This document shows, piece after piece, positions 41,228-50,862 of a stretch of 64,000 nt of DNA (its first letter is position 1; the number at the start of each line of letters is the position of its first letter). This DNA comes from an uncultured Bacteroidota bacterium (GTDB taxonomy: Bacteria > Bacteroidota > Bacteroidia > Flavobacteriales_F > PHOS-HE28). Location of the stretch: positions 34,229-98,228 of the forward strand of contig CADEDY010000012.1 in NCBI GenBank assembly GCA_902826215.1, in the 5' to 3' direction. A model generated the notes under the pieces. The model searched no databases. It worked only from the letters and a program-made list of their open reading frames with translations, and was not told where the DNA came from. The position numbers were made by a program, and so were the translations under genes.

Positions 41228-43657
41228 ATGGTCCATCACGCTCTAAGGCTTCTCTTGCTGTTTTTGCCTATCAGTGCTGGCGCGCAATGGACCGTTCAAG
41301 GGCGCGTGATCGACGAGCACTCGAAGGAGCCGCTCGCCTTTGTTCACGTGCTGCCCATGGATGCACGCGAGGGTGTCACCACGGACATCGATGGTCGTTT
41401 CACGCTACAATTACCCGCACAACCGACCCGATTGCGCTTCAGCTACGTCGGGTATGCACTGATGGAAATGACCGTTGCCGGTCCTGGTCCATTATTGGTC
41501 CCGATGCGACAGGCGGTGGTCGAGCTTTCTTCCGTGGAGATCCTTCCAACCGAGAATCCTGCGCACCGGATCATCAACCGAACGCGTGCAGGTCGTAGGG
41601 CGAACGATGGTCTTCGGGAAAGGAGCTATCGGTATACGAGCTACAGCAAGACCATCTTCACCGCCGAAGTGGATAGTGCCTTGCGCACGGATAGCGCCAA
41701 GATCGCGGCCATGAGCGACGACTCGCGAGAGACGATCAAGATCCTCGATGAGCAATACCTCTTCCTCATGGAGAGCGCCACCAAGAAGAGCTTCATTCCA
41801 CCGTCAGCGGAGAAGGAGGAGGTGCTCGCCATGCGCGTCAGTGGCCTCAAGGATCCGTCGTTCATCGCGCTTGCGGCGCAGACCAAGACCTTCAGCATCT
41901 ACGATGCACAGATCGGCATCTCCGAGAAGTTCTACTTAGGCCCCCTTGCTCCGGGGAGCAGCAACAAGTATTTGTTCCTGTTGGAAGACACCTTGTATCA
42001 AGGGCACGACAGTGTGTTCGTGATCAGTTACCGCCCGCGCAGCCGCACGAATTTCACTGGCTTGAAAGGCTTGCTCTACATCAACACGAACGGTTACGCC
42101 GTGCAGAACGTGACCGCCGAAGCAGCCGAACGGGAAGAGGGCTTCAGTATCCGATTCCAACAGTTGCACGAGAAGGTGCAAGGCAAGGCCTGGTTCCCGA
42201 CGCAGCTCAACGCGTTCATCTATTTGGACAATGTCAGCATCGGCGTGGGGAAGCCCTATGGGGTGAGCCGTACGTATCTGAAGGATATCGAACTGGATGT
42301 GGCGATCGAACGCAAAGAGGTGCGTGGCCCGGAGCTGGTCATGGACCGGATGAGCACCCGCCAACCGGATGAATTCTGGAACGCATTACGGGTGGATACC
42401 TTGGATGAGAAGTCGCTCCGGACCTATCACGTGATCGATAGCATTGGCGCCGAGGTGAACTTGGATGCCAAGATGAAATGGCTCTCTGCGCTCACGACCG
42501 GCAAGCTTCCGGTCGGCCCGGTGGATGTTCTGTTGGATAAGCTGTTGCGGTACAATGGCTACGAAGGACTTCGCCTGGGCCTGGGGCTTGCGACGAACGA
42601 CAAGGTCACACGGTATGCATCCCTTGGGGCGTATTTCGGATATGGCTTCAAGGACGATGCGTGGAAGTATGGCGGCTTCCTCTCGGTGAAGCCCTGGTAT
42701 GGTCGTGACATCGCCTTGAAGGTGTTCCACGAGGTGGATGTGGTGGAGAGCGGGGGTGTGCAATTCGAGGGACCGAAGCGATTGATCACTTCGGAAAGCA
42801 CGCGGTTGTTCTACCTGAATCGGATGGACCAGAACGAGCGAACGGGTGCACAATTGGCCTTCCGCGTGAGCGGTGCGTTGAAGCTGTGGATGGGCGTGGA
42901 ACGCGAACTGCGCGTCAATCGCCAAGGGTACAACTACGTGGAGAAACCCTTTGATGGGGTCACTTTGCTGAACAACACCTTCCGCACAGGCGGCATCACG
43001 TTGGGGGCGCGCTTCGCTTTCCGTGAACGGCTTGCCCGGTTGCCGGATCGCGAGATGGCGCTGGGAACGAAATGGCCCGTGCTTTCGGTGAGCGCCTTCC
43101 GTTCTTTCGCAGGCTTCTTGGATGGCGATGTGGAAACGTGGCGACTCAGTGCTTCGCTGGACAAGATCTTCCACCTGCGGCTGGTCGGTGACCTGAGCCT
43201 GCGTTTAATGGGCGGCTTGGCGGACCCGAATTCACCCTACACCTACTTCTACAACCTCCGGGGGACCAACGGCAATGCGCTGCGTGAGGATGGTAATGCC
43301 GTGCTGCTTTCTGCGGACAATACCTTCCAGACGATGGTGTCCAACGAGTTCTTGGCCGATCGCTTCGTGGCCTTCCACCTCAAGCACAGCTTCGGTACGT
43401 TACTGGTGAAAGGCAAACACTTCAAACCACGTCCTGGTTTCGTCTACAACATGGCCCTAGGCGCAATGGACCACCCGGAATACCATCAAGGTTTGGACTT
43501 CAAACCAATGGGAGCGCCGTTCTTGGAAGGAGGTGTGGTGGTGGACGGTCTCTTCGCAGGCATTGGCATCGGAGCATACTACAGACATGGCGGGCAGGCC
43601 TATGGCACGGTGTCGGAGGACTTGGTATTCAAGTTGACGAGCACCTTCACGTTCTGA
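41228..43657 (+). CDS. DUF5686-type outer-membrane protein with carboxypeptidase-regulatory-like domain
   Basis: This 809-residue protein has a signal peptide (HALRLLLLFLPISAGAQ) and an N-terminal CarboxypepD_reg-like beta domain (TVQGRVIDEHSKEPLAFVHV). A mid region follows (AHRIINRTRAGRRANDGLRE, YTSYSKTIF), characteristic of DUF5686, then a large C-terminal barrel ending in LVFKLTSTFTF. This architecture is common in Bacteroidota and is thought to sit in the outer membrane; transported or processed cargo is unknown. It is 81 bases upstream of the RND gene on the same strand and may share transcripts with it. Confidence 0.85.
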   Translation: MVHHALRLLLLFLPISAGAQWTVQGRVIDEHSKEPLAFVHVLPMDAREGVTTDIDGRFTLQLPAQPTRLRFSYVGYALMEMTVAGPGPLLVPMRQAVVELSSVEILPTENPAHRIINRTRAGRRANDGLRERSYRYTSYSKTIFTAEVDSALRTDSAKIAAMSDDSRETIKILDEQYLFLMESATKKSFIPPSAEKEEVLAMRVSGLKDPSFIALAAQTKTFSIYDAQIGISEKFYLGPLAPGSSNKYLFLLEDTLYQGHDSVFVISYRPRSRTNFTGLKGLLYINTNGYAVQNVTAEAAEREEGFSIRFQQLHEKVQGKAWFPTQLNAFIYLDNVSIGVGKPYGVSRTYLKDIELDVAIERKEVRGPELVMDRMSTRQPDEFWNALRVDTLDEKSLRTYHVIDSIGAEVNLDAKMKWLSALTTGKLPVGPVDVLLDKLLRYNGYEGLRLGLGLATNDKVTRYASLGAYFGYGFKDDAWKYGGFLSVKPWYGRDIALKVFHEVDVVESGGVQFEGPKRLITSESTRLFYLNRMDQNERTGAQLAFRVSGALKLWMGVERELRVNRQGYNYVEKPFDGVTLLNNTFRTGGITLGARFAFRERLARLPDREMALGTKWPVLSVSAFRSFAGFLDGDVETWRLSASLDKIFHLRLVGDLSLRLMGGLADPNSPYTYFYNLRGTNGNALREDGNAVLLSADNTFQTMVSNEFLADRFVAFHLKHSFGTLLVKGKHFKPRPGFVYNMALGAMDHPEYHQGLDFKPMGAPFLEGGVVVDGLFAGIGIGAYYRHGGQAYGTVSEDLVFKLTSTFTF

Positions 43658-43738
43658 TCGGCCGAAGGTCCCACGCTCTTTTCGCACCTTTGTCCGTTCT
43701 CGGGTCCGCCTCACAGGCCCGTGGTTCTCCGAATAGGC

Positions 43739-46132
43739 ATGTGGACTTGGCTGGCCAGTCGTGTACTTCGCAACCGAAGAGGGATCCTTGTGGTCCTCGC
43801 GCTCATCACAGGCCTTATGGCTTGGGAGATGACGAAGGTGAAGGTGAGCTACAAGTTCGGTGGGCTGCTTCCCAAGACGGACAGCGCCTACGTCAACTAC
43901 GAGGAATTGCAATCCAAGTTCTCCGAGGATGGCAACGTGATCGTGCTGGGCGTGAAGGATCCCCGTTTGTTCGAACTGGCCAACTTCCAAGAATGGTATC
44001 GTCTCGGCAACGAATTGAAGGGTTTCACCGGTGTGGATTCCGTGTTCTCCGAAGCACACCTGTTCGATCTGGTACGCGACGATAGCTTGAAGCGTTTCAC
44101 CTTGGAACCCTTGCTTCGGAAGACCCCGACAACGCAGGGACAGGTTGACAGTTTGGTCGCTCGCGTTCACGCACTGCCGTTCTACAAGGGGTTGTTGTAC
44201 AATGAGCGGTCAGGCGCGAGTTTGATGATGGTGTTCGTGAATGCTGATCGGTTCAACAGTGAGGATCGCGGCGATATGGTGTATCGGATCCAGGAGCGCG
44301 TGGATCAATTCGCTGAAGGCCGCTTCAAGGTGTACCACAGTGGTCTGCCTTTCATTCGCACGGTCGTCACCGAACGTACACGGACGGAACTGCGCATGTT
44401 CGTGGGGCTGATGGTGCTAACCGTCGCGTTCCTGATCTTCTTGTTCTTCCGTTCGTGGCGCGTGATGTTCGTTTGCCTGACCGTAGTAGCGGTGGCTGTG
44501 GTGTGGGCGCTTGGTTCCATCGGTCTGCTCGGCTACAAGCTCACTTCGGTGATGGCTGTGATACCTCCCTTGATCATCGTCATCGGGATCCCCAATTGCA
44601 TCTTCTTGATCAACAAGTACCACAACGAATTCGCAGCGCACGGCAACAGCGTGAAAGCCCTGACCCGAGTGATCCAACGCGTTGGCAATGCCTCGTTCAT
44701 CACAAATGCCACGACCGCGGTGGGCTTTGCTACGTTCATGCTCACCTATAGCGATGTGCTCAAGCAATTCGGTGTCATCGCTTCGTTGAACATCATGGCG
44801 GTGTTCGCCCTCAGTATCTTGTTGGTGCCGATCCTCTTCAGTTTCCAGAATGACCCGCAGCCCAAGCACCTCGCGCATTTGGATCGTAAGTGGGTTGACA
44901 AGGCGACGGCCGGTCTGGTCCACATCGTTCAGTACCGAAGGCCTGTGGTCTATGCATGCACGTTGCTGTTGGTCGTGGTCGGTCTGATCGGCGCTTCGCG
45001 GCTGAAGAACGAAAGTCATGTGGTGGATGACCTGCCTGCGGACGATCCCGTGATGCAGGATCTGCAGTTCTTCGAGACCGAATTCAACGGGGTGATGCCG
45101 TTGGAAGTGATGATCGACACGCACAAGAAAGGCCAAGCATTGAAGGATGCTACCTTGAAGCGGATCGACAAGTTGCAGCGGAAGATGGATGCACATCCGG
45201 AACTTTCGCGATCACTTTCCATTGCGGATGCAGTGAAGTACACCCGTCAGGCGTTCTACGGCGGCGACTCTTCGCGCTATGGTCTGCTCACCAGTACGGA
45301 CAAGACCTTCATTGCGCCTTATGTTGAAGCCGCGCAAGGATCCGGTGGTTTGGCGAAGGCCTTCATGGACGACGATAGACAGAGCACCCGCATCACCACG
45401 CAGGTCGCCGATATGGGTACAGCCAAGATGGATGTGTTCATGGAGACGCTGCGTGCGGAGGTGGATTCGATCTTCGACCCGGCCAAGTACAAAGTGATCC
45501 TCAGCGGCACCAGTGTGGTGTTCTTGGAGGGTAGCAAGTACATGGTGCAGAACCTGATGATCTCGTTGGTGATGGCCTTGGTCCTCATCGCCGGGCTCAT
45601 GGCGTTGCTGTTCAACTCGGCGCGGATGGTCCTCGTCTCTTTGGTGCCGAACATCATTCCGCTCATCGCTACGGCCGGCCTCATGGGCTACTTGGATATC
45701 CCCATCAAGCCGAGCACGTTGTTGGTGTTCAGTATTGCACTCGGTATCGCCGTGGACGATGCGATCCACTACTTGTCGAAGTATCGCTATGAATTGAAGA
45801 CGAGCAATCACAACATCAAGTTCTCGGTGCTTGCCGCGATCCAGGAAGCGGGGGTGAGCATGATCTACACTTCGGTCGTGCTGTTCTGCGGATTCAGTCT
45901 CTTCGTCTTCTCCGATTTCGGTGGAACACAGGCCCTTGGATTGCTCGTTTCGTTCACACTGCTCGTCGCCATGTTCACCAACCTGCTCATCCTGCCCTCA
46001 TTGCTCCTGAGCTTCGAGAAAGTGATGACCACGCGTGCCTTTGATGAGCCCTTGCTCGACATCATGGACGAGGAAGAGGACATCGACCTGGACGAACTGA
46101 GAGTGGAGAAGACCAAAGAAGCCGAGGCGTAA
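43739..46132 (+). CDS. RND-superfamily (MMPL/HpnN-like) transporter
   Basis: This 797-residue protein has the two-repeat RND layout: a helix near the N-terminus, a ~190-residue periplasmic domain, five helices (about 220-370), a second helix and periplasmic domain, and five more helices (about 600-770). Motifs include [20 protein letters not shown] and the equivalent [18 protein letters not shown], with its Asp pair for proton coupling. Length fits single-subunit lipid or hopanoid exporters of the MMPL group rather than tripartite AcrB-type pumps, which are ~1000 residues. I prefer ATG 43739 over GTG 43721. The stop overlaps rfbA as TAATG. The acidic C-terminal tail ([14 protein letters not shown]) is cytoplasmic. 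Confidence 0.87.
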   Translation: MWTWLASRVLRNRRGILVVLALITGLMAWEMTKVKVSYKFGGLLPKTDSAYVNYEELQSKFSEDGNVIVLGVKDPRLFELANFQEWYRLGNELKGFTGVDSVFSEAHLFDLVRDDSLKRFTLEPLLRKTPTTQGQVDSLVARVHALPFYKGLLYNERSGASLMMVFVNADRFNSEDRGDMVYRIQERVDQFAEGRFKVYHSGLPFIRTVVTERTRTELRMFVGLMVLTVAFLIFLFFRSWRVMFVCLTVVAVAVVWALGSIGLLGYKLTSVMAVIPPLIIVIGIPNCIFLINKYHNEFAAHGNSVKALTRVIQRVGNASFITNATTAVGFATFMLTYSDVLKQFGVIASLNIMAVFALSILLVPILFSFQNDPQPKHLAHLDRKWVDKATAGLVHIVQYRRPVVYACTLLLVVVGLIGASRLKNESHVVDDLPADDPVMQDLQFFETEFNGVMPLEVMIDTHKKGQALKDATLKRIDKLQRKMDAHPELSRSLSIADAVKYTRQAFYGGDSSRYGLLTSTDKTFIAPYVEAAQGSGGLAKAFMDDDRQSTRITTQVADMGTAKMDVFMETLRAEVDSIFDPAKYKVILSGTSVVFLEGSKYMVQNLMISLVMALVLIAGLMALLFNSARMVLVSLVPNIIPLIATAGLMGYLDIPIKPSTLLVFSIALGIAVDDAIHYLSKYRYELKTSNHNIKFSVLAAIQEAGVSMIYTSVVLFCGFSLFVFSDFGGTQALGLLVSFTLLVAMFTNLLILPSLLLSFEKVMTTRAFDEPLLDIMDEEEDIDLDELRVEKTKEAEA

Positions 46133-46995
46133 TGAAAGGTATCATCCTCGCCGGTGGGTCCGGCACACGATTGCACCCGTTGACGCTTGCGGTGAGCAAG
46201 CAGTTGATGCCGGTGTACGATAAGCCGATGATCTACTACCCGCTGAGCACGCTCATGGCGGCAGGCATTCGGGAGGTCCTCATCATCAGCACGCCCCACG
46301 ATCTTCCGAACTTCAAGAAGCTGCTTGGTGATGGCGCTTCCTTGGGTTGCACGTTCTCTTACGCCGAGCAGAAGGTGCCGAATGGCCTCGCACAAGCTTT
46401 CGTGATCGGTCGCGAGCATATCGGAACGGATAGCGCTGCGTTGATCCTGGGTGATAACATCTTCTATGGAAGCGGGCTCGGGAGGAAACTGAGCGAGAAC
46501 ATCCATCCCGAAGGGGGGCTCGTTTTCGCCTACCATGTGAGTGATCCGGAACGCTACGGCGTGGTGGAGTTCGATGCGGATAACCGCGCCCTCAGCATCG
46601 AGGAGAAGCCTGCGGAACCGAAGAGCAATTACGCCGTTCCTGGACTTTATTTCTACGACAACAGCGTCGTGGAGATCGCGCGTGACCTGAAGCCGAGTGC
46701 GCGTGGGGAGTACGAGATCACCGATGTGAACAAGGAGTACCTGCGTCAAGGCCGCTTGAAGGTGGAGATCCTGGATCGAGGTACGGCATGGTTGGATACG
46801 GGCACCTTCGCTTCGTTGATGCAGGCCGGGCAGTTCGTTCAGGTGATCGAAGAACGCCAAGGGCTTCGCATCGGATGCATCGAGGAGGTGGCCTACAAGA
46901 AAGGCTTCATCGATGCCGAGCAGTTGGCCGCTCTGGCCCAGCCCCTGCTCAAGAGCGGTTATGGCGAGTACCTGATGAAGCTACTGCGGAAGTGA
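46132..46995 (+). CDS. rfbA: glucose-1-phosphate thymidylyltransferase
   Basis: This 287-residue nucleotidyltransferase makes dTDP-glucose from dTTP and glucose-1-phosphate, the first step to dTDP-rhamnose and related sugars. It has [19 protein letters not shown], the lysine in [28 protein letters not shown], and the end [10 protein letters not shown]. Length is typical of RfbA/RmlA. It starts in the RND stop codon and its own stop overlaps the prenyltransferase ATG. rfbB, rfbC and rfbD are not in the window, so the dTDP-sugar pathway must be completed elsewhere. Confidence 0.95.
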   Translation: MKGIILAGGSGTRLHPLTLAVSKQLMPVYDKPMIYYPLSTLMAAGIREVLIISTPHDLPNFKKLLGDGASLGCTFSYAEQKVPNGLAQAFVIGREHIGTDSAALILGDNIFYGSGLGRKLSENIHPEGGLVFAYHVSDPERYGVVEFDADNRALSIEEKPAEPKSNYAVPGLYFYDNSVVEIARDLKPSARGEYEITDVNKEYLRQGRLKVEILDRGTAWLDTGTFASLMQAGQFVQVIEERQGLRIGCIEEVAYKKGFIDAEQLAALAQPLLKSGYGEYLMKLLRK

Positions 46996-47939
46996 TGGTG
47001 CGTGAACGCGGGTTGATCGACGGACATCTGGAGAATTGGATCGCGGGGTTGCCGAAAGGACCGCTCTTCGAACCGATGGCCTATTTGCTCGGCCTTCCTG
47101 CCAAACGGGTACGTCCCGTGCTTGCGCTCATGGGCTGCGAACTATTCGGCGGGAAGGCCGAGGACGTGCTCGATGAGGCGATCGGCATTGAGCTGTTCCA
47201 CAACTTCACCTTGATGCACGACGACATCATGGATGCTTCGCCGCTTCGTCGTGGGCAGCCGACCGTGCATGCCAAATGGAATGTCAACACGGCCATCCTC
47301 AGTGGGGATGCCATGCTGGTGAAGGCCTACCAACTCATGGGGGCCGATCCGCATGTGCTTGCCACCTTCAATCGTTATGCTTTGGAGGTTTGTGAAGGCC
47401 AACAACACGACATGGATTTCGAGCATCGGAACTCTGTCACACTGGTGGAGTACAAAGAGATGATCCGGTTGAAGACCGCCGTGCTTCTATCCTGTGCTTT
47501 GCGCGTTGGTGCATGTAAGGCCCGTGCATCCGTGGAGGATCAAGACTGGATCGGCGCTTTCGGTGAGAACCTGGGACTGGCATTCCAATTACGCGATGAT
47601 GTGCTGGATGCATTCGGGAACAGTGCGGTCACCGGGAAGCAACAAGGCGGTGATCTTCGGAACGGGAAGAAGACCTGGTTGATGATCCGTGCGTTGGAGC
47701 GATCCAACGAGGTCGGGGATGGTCGATTGGTAACTGAACTCAACAAAGTGGTCGATCAACGCGATGTGGATGCGATGATCCAACTACTTCGCGAGCTGGG
47801 CGTGGAGCAGGAGGCAGAAACGGAAGTTGCGCGGCTTGAAGCTGCAGCCTTCGCCGCATTGGATGCCGTTGAGGTCGCTGAAAACCGGAAGAAGCCGCTT
47901 CGTGAATTGGCACAGGCGCTGCAAGAGCGCAAATCCTAG
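46995..47939 (+). CDS. polyprenyl diphosphate synthase (IspA/GGPPS type)
   Basis: This 314-residue trans-prenyltransferase condenses IPP with allylic diphosphates. The first Asp-rich motif is LMHDDIMDASPLRRG (DDxxD) and the second is FQLRDDVLDAFG (DDxxD); KRVRPVLALM binds IPP. The start ATG at 46995 overlaps the rfbA stop; the longer in-frame version runs inside rfbA and is not real. Chain length (C15, C20 or longer) cannot be set confidently from sequence alone. Coupling with rfbA and an RND lipid transporter hints at a lipid-linked sugar or isoprenoid envelope lipid. The last 4 bases overlap the convergent gene. Confidence 0.93.
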   Translation: MVRERGLIDGHLENWIAGLPKGPLFEPMAYLLGLPAKRVRPVLALMGCELFGGKAEDVLDEAIGIELFHNFTLMHDDIMDASPLRRGQPTVHAKWNVNTAILSGDAMLVKAYQLMGADPHVLATFNRYALEVCEGQQHDMDFEHRNSVTLVEYKEMIRLKTAVLLSCALRVGACKARASVEDQDWIGAFGENLGLAFQLRDDVLDAFGNSAVTGKQQGGDLRNGKKTWLMIRALERSNEVGDGRLVTELNKVVDQRDVDAMIQLLRELGVEQEAETEVARLEAAAFAALDAVEVAENRKKPLRELAQALQERKS

Positions 47940-49831
47940 CGACACGTTTCGCAATAGGTCTTCGTCAGGTACGGGTCGTCCAACAATTGGAAAGTGATCC
48001 CACCGTTAGAGAATGCATCGAACAGTGCGCAGAAACGTGGCCTGTTCTTGTTCGCTGCATTGAGCATGGTGCTGCGGTAAGTGCTTTTCTTGGTCTTCTC
48101 CGGGTCGAAGATGGTGAGGTTGAGGTAGTAGAACAGCAGGTCCTCGTCCACATCGATGTCCGCCAGGTGCGGCTCCACGACATCCAAGGCGAAAGCGTAG
48201 TTCGCATAGCTCGCGAAATACTGCGCCAGGCTGAGGTGATCCCGATCCTTCATCGGCACCGATCTGTAATTGCGTCGTATGTACGCGATACGTTCGTCCT
48301 TCTTGGCGTAGTCTCCTTTCATCATGTCCAATTCGGCCATGATGATGTTGTGGTTGATGAGCATGCGGGTGACGAGCGGTGTTTCGACCCCATAGCCCCG
48401 CAGCGCTTCGATATTGCGTTTCAGATCCAGTGGGTCGATCGTTTGACCGCCGATCGTGAGCAGGTGGAATTGAAGAACGCACAGGTTGTATTTGATGTGC
48501 CCATCGTTCGGAAGCAATCGGTCGAGTTCCTGTAAGGCCAGATAGCACTGGTAGGCATCGGCCGGATCCTCGAAGTACTTGAATGCTTGTCGACTGTTCA
48601 GCAATCCGGCGAAGTCGCGCTGGGCTGGAATGTCCAACCGATCCAGAAAGGTGGATGGTAGCTCGTCGTCCAGGATCCTGGCATACACGGTGTTCTGCAA
48701 CTGTTGCGCGTATTCCACGTTCTTGTTCGCAATGGCTTCTTCGAAGGCCTTGATGATCTGTTCCTCTTTCATGCCCTCCATTCCATCCTTGCGCTGTAGT
48801 TCCAACACGATCAACGCTTTTCGATGCGCTGATAAAGTGGGCTCCAGCGCATCTGCGGTCTTCTTGTCGGCCAGCCGTCGTTTGATCTCAGCCTTGTCCA
48901 AGTACGCGAATTCTGCATACGGGGTGAGGGTCACGTCGCTCAGGAACTCGACCCAGTTCTCGCTTGCCTTCACATCCGTGGTGATGCTCGGCGATTGAAA
49001 ACTCTGCAAGGCATTGACGATGCTCTGTGCTCGCTTCTGTTGCAGCTCGATGTTCCGCGCTTCAGGGCCTTCAACGCTGCTGTACGCATTGATGGCGATA
49101 CGTTTGATCGTGAAGTCCGTCAGGCGCAGTGAATCATAGAGCGGTTGAAGATCGCTGGGGGAATATTCGGACTTGTTCTTCTCGAAAGGGATGGTGAAAT
49201 GCATCTGTTTTCGGCGGACGAGTCCCGCTACCCGGTCGTTGTGCAACGTATCGGCGTTGGACGCATAGGTCAGCGTATCCATATACATACCCATGTTCAA
49301 CAGGTCCCAGCGATACGCCTGTAGGTTATAGAAGTAGTTGTAGTGGCAGATGTTCCGGTCCTGCAGGATGACAAGGTTCAGCTCGTACTCCTTGCCGGAA
49401 ATGGCTGTCGGCAAGGTCCCGACCTGCATCACCGCCTGTCCTGTGGGCGTTGCGACCTTGGTCCGTTTGAGATCGGACTGGTAAACGGGTTTCAACAACG
49501 TTCCTTTCGGAAAGCCATCCAAGCTCTTGGAGCGTTCCTCGCAAGTGTATTGGTCACGGGTCACAACGTCCACGGCGAAGCCATCATAGCTCTTGCGGAT
49601 CAATTGATCGAAGAAGCGTTGATCCGTGATCACGAACCAGACCACGTTATCGGCATCCGCATAGAGCGCGAATTGGACTTCTTTGGGCTTGTTGCGTAGC
49701 GCGGAAACACAGGTTCCGCATTTGTTCGCGAATTGCGGTCCAGGATCCTTGATGTCCCATGTCCCTTGTGCAGAAGGAAAAAGGCTCAACAGGATGAATA
49801 GGGTCAAGGGGAGTGCGCGGGATAGGCTCAT
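47936..49831 (-). CDS. secreted protein with OmpA-like region
   Basis: This 631-residue protein has a signal peptide (ALPLTLFILLSLFPSAQG). Around residues 233-275 an OmpA-like segment (FTIKRIAINAYSSVEGPEAR, NIELQQKRAQSIVNAL) suggests peptidoglycan contact, although the domain is incomplete. The rest is helical with TPR-like pieces (about 420-600). It has Cys pairs at both ends: NKCGTCVSAL near residue 40 and the final TYCETCR. These could form disulfides or bind a metal; they are not heme sites because no His follows. It is probably periplasmic or outer-membrane associated. Function is unknown. Confidence 0.7.
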   Translation of the reverse strand: MSLSRALPLTLFILLSLFPSAQGTWDIKDPGPQFANKCGTCVSALRNKPKEVQFALYADADNVVWFVITDQRFFDQLIRKSYDGFAVDVVTRDQYTCEERSKSLDGFPKGTLLKPVYQSDLKRTKVATPTGQAVMQVGTLPTAISGKEYELNLVILQDRNICHYNYFYNLQAYRWDLLNMGMYMDTLTYASNADTLHNDRVAGLVRRKQMHFTIPFEKNKSEYSPSDLQPLYDSLRLTDFTIKRIAINAYSSVEGPEARNIELQQKRAQSIVNALQSFQSPSITTDVKASENWVEFLSDVTLTPYAEFAYLDKAEIKRRLADKKTADALEPTLSAHRKALIVLELQRKDGMEGMKEEQIIKAFEEAIANKNVEYAQQLQNTVYARILDDELPSTFLDRLDIPAQRDFAGLLNSRQAFKYFEDPADAYQCYLALQELDRLLPNDGHIKYNLCVLQFHLLTIGGQTIDPLDLKRNIEALRGYGVETPLVTRMLINHNIIMAELDMMKGDYAKKDERIAYIRRNYRSVPMKDRDHLSLAQYFASYANYAFALDVVEPHLADIDVDEDLLFYYLNLTIFDPEKTKKSTYRSTMLNAANKNRPRFCALFDAFSNGGITFQLLDDPYLTKTYCETCR

Positions 49832-49835
49832 GGTC

Positions 49836-49875
49836 GTGGTTCCATGGACAAGATAGCAGTCGACTTTGGAACCAC
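49836..49875 (-). promoter_or_regulatory. inverted repeat flanking a -7-like element
   Basis: GTGGTTCC (49836-49843) and GGAACCAC (49868-49875) are perfect complements separated by 24 bases. On the minus strand TATCTTGT at 49848-49855, a partial -7 match, lies between the half-sites, and the OmpA-like gene starts 5 bases after the proximal half-site. This could be an operator, or the terminator of the upstream epimerase gene. Confidence 0.42.
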
Positions 49876-49877
49876 CC

Positions 49878-50780
49878 CTAGCCCAAAAGATCCTCGAGAG
49901 CAGGCTTCAGTTCCCCATAGCGGAACTGGAAACCGGTCGCTAGCAAACGCGCATTCGATGCTTTGCTGCCGTAGAGTATCGGGTGAGCAAGTTCACCGAG
50001 AACGGCCTTGATCAAGGCACCTGGGATGCGCGGCATAAAGAAAGGTCGATGCAGAACACGTGCGACCGTTCGCATGAATTCGACGTTCGTGACATCTGCA
50101 CCTGCATTCACGTTGTATGCTCCGGTCATTCCGGTCGAATGCAACGCGTGCTGGTAGGTCGCGACCAGATCATCGATGTGTACCCAGGGCATCCATTGGT
50201 GACCCGTTCCAAGTGCGGCGCCCAAGCCGAGCTTCACAGGCATGGCGAGTTTGGGTAAAGCGCCTCCTTGCCTTGCCAGCACAATGGGGGTGCGCAATTT
50301 GACGACCCGCGTGTACAGCATCCATTCATCTACCGCCGCCTCCCACTCGGTACTGATGTGCGCAATGGTATCCGAACCCGGAGCATCGGTCTCAACGAAC
50401 ACGTGATCCGTCGTTCGAGCACCGTAATAGTTGATCCCGGCGCTGCTGATGAATGCGGTGATCGCATGACCTTTTTCCTGGACAAGTCGCCGGAGAAGTC
50501 GCGCGGATCCGGTACGGCTGTCGATCAATTCTTGGACGCGCGCCTTCGTCCATCGACGATCAGCGATCCCTGCGCCGGCCAAGTGAACGATGTGGGTCAT
50601 GCCTTCCAAACAGGCAGGGTCGATCGTACCCTTTCTCATATCCCACAAGAAGGTCGGTACGGGAGATCCTGGATCGGCGTTGCGGCTCAAGTGATGCACG
50701 CGATGGCCTTCAGCTCGAAGCGCAGCACTCAGCACGGTGCCAATGAGTCCGGATGCGCCGGTGATGAGAATGCCTGCCAT
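49878..50780 (-). CDS. TIGR01777-family NAD-dependent epimerase-like protein
   Basis: This 300-residue extended short-chain dehydrogenase has the Rossmann motif ILITGASGLIGTVLSAAL, HIVHLAGAGIADRRWT and ITAFISSAGINYYG. The end matches the TIGR01777/YfcH/SulA-like group (PMPVKLGLGAALGTGHQWMP, and DUF1731-type HRPFFMPRIPGALIKAVLGE). The usual catalytic YxxxK is not evident, as is normal for this group, so the reaction is uncertain. It stands between two secreted-protein genes with no operon partner evident. Confidence 0.9.
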   Translation of the reverse strand: MAGILITGASGLIGTVLSAALRAEGHRVHHLSRNADPGSPVPTFLWDMRKGTIDPACLEGMTHIVHLAGAGIADRRWTKARVQELIDSRTGSARLLRRLVQEKGHAITAFISSAGINYYGARTTDHVFVETDAPGSDTIAHISTEWEAAVDEWMLYTRVVKLRTPIVLARQGGALPKLAMPVKLGLGAALGTGHQWMPWVHIDDLVATYQHALHSTGMTGAYNVNAGADVTNVEFMRTVARVLHRPFFMPRIPGALIKAVLGELAHPILYGSKASNARLLATGFQFRYGELKPALEDLLG

Positions 50781-50814
50781 GAGTTCGCACCCTGTGAATG
50801 ATCGGGTATTGCAA

Positions 50815-50839
50815 GAACACCCGGAACATTCCCGTGTTC
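50815..50839 (-). terminator. inverted repeat after the type IX-secreted protein gene
   Basis: GAACAC (50815-50820) and GTGTTC (50834-50839) pair around 13 bases, 24 bases past the stop of the upstream minus-strand gene. There is no T-tract. It may be a weak terminator or part of the epimerase promoter region. Confidence 0.3.
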
Positions 50840-50862
50840 ACCCGCCTCAGGTATCGGGCGAG

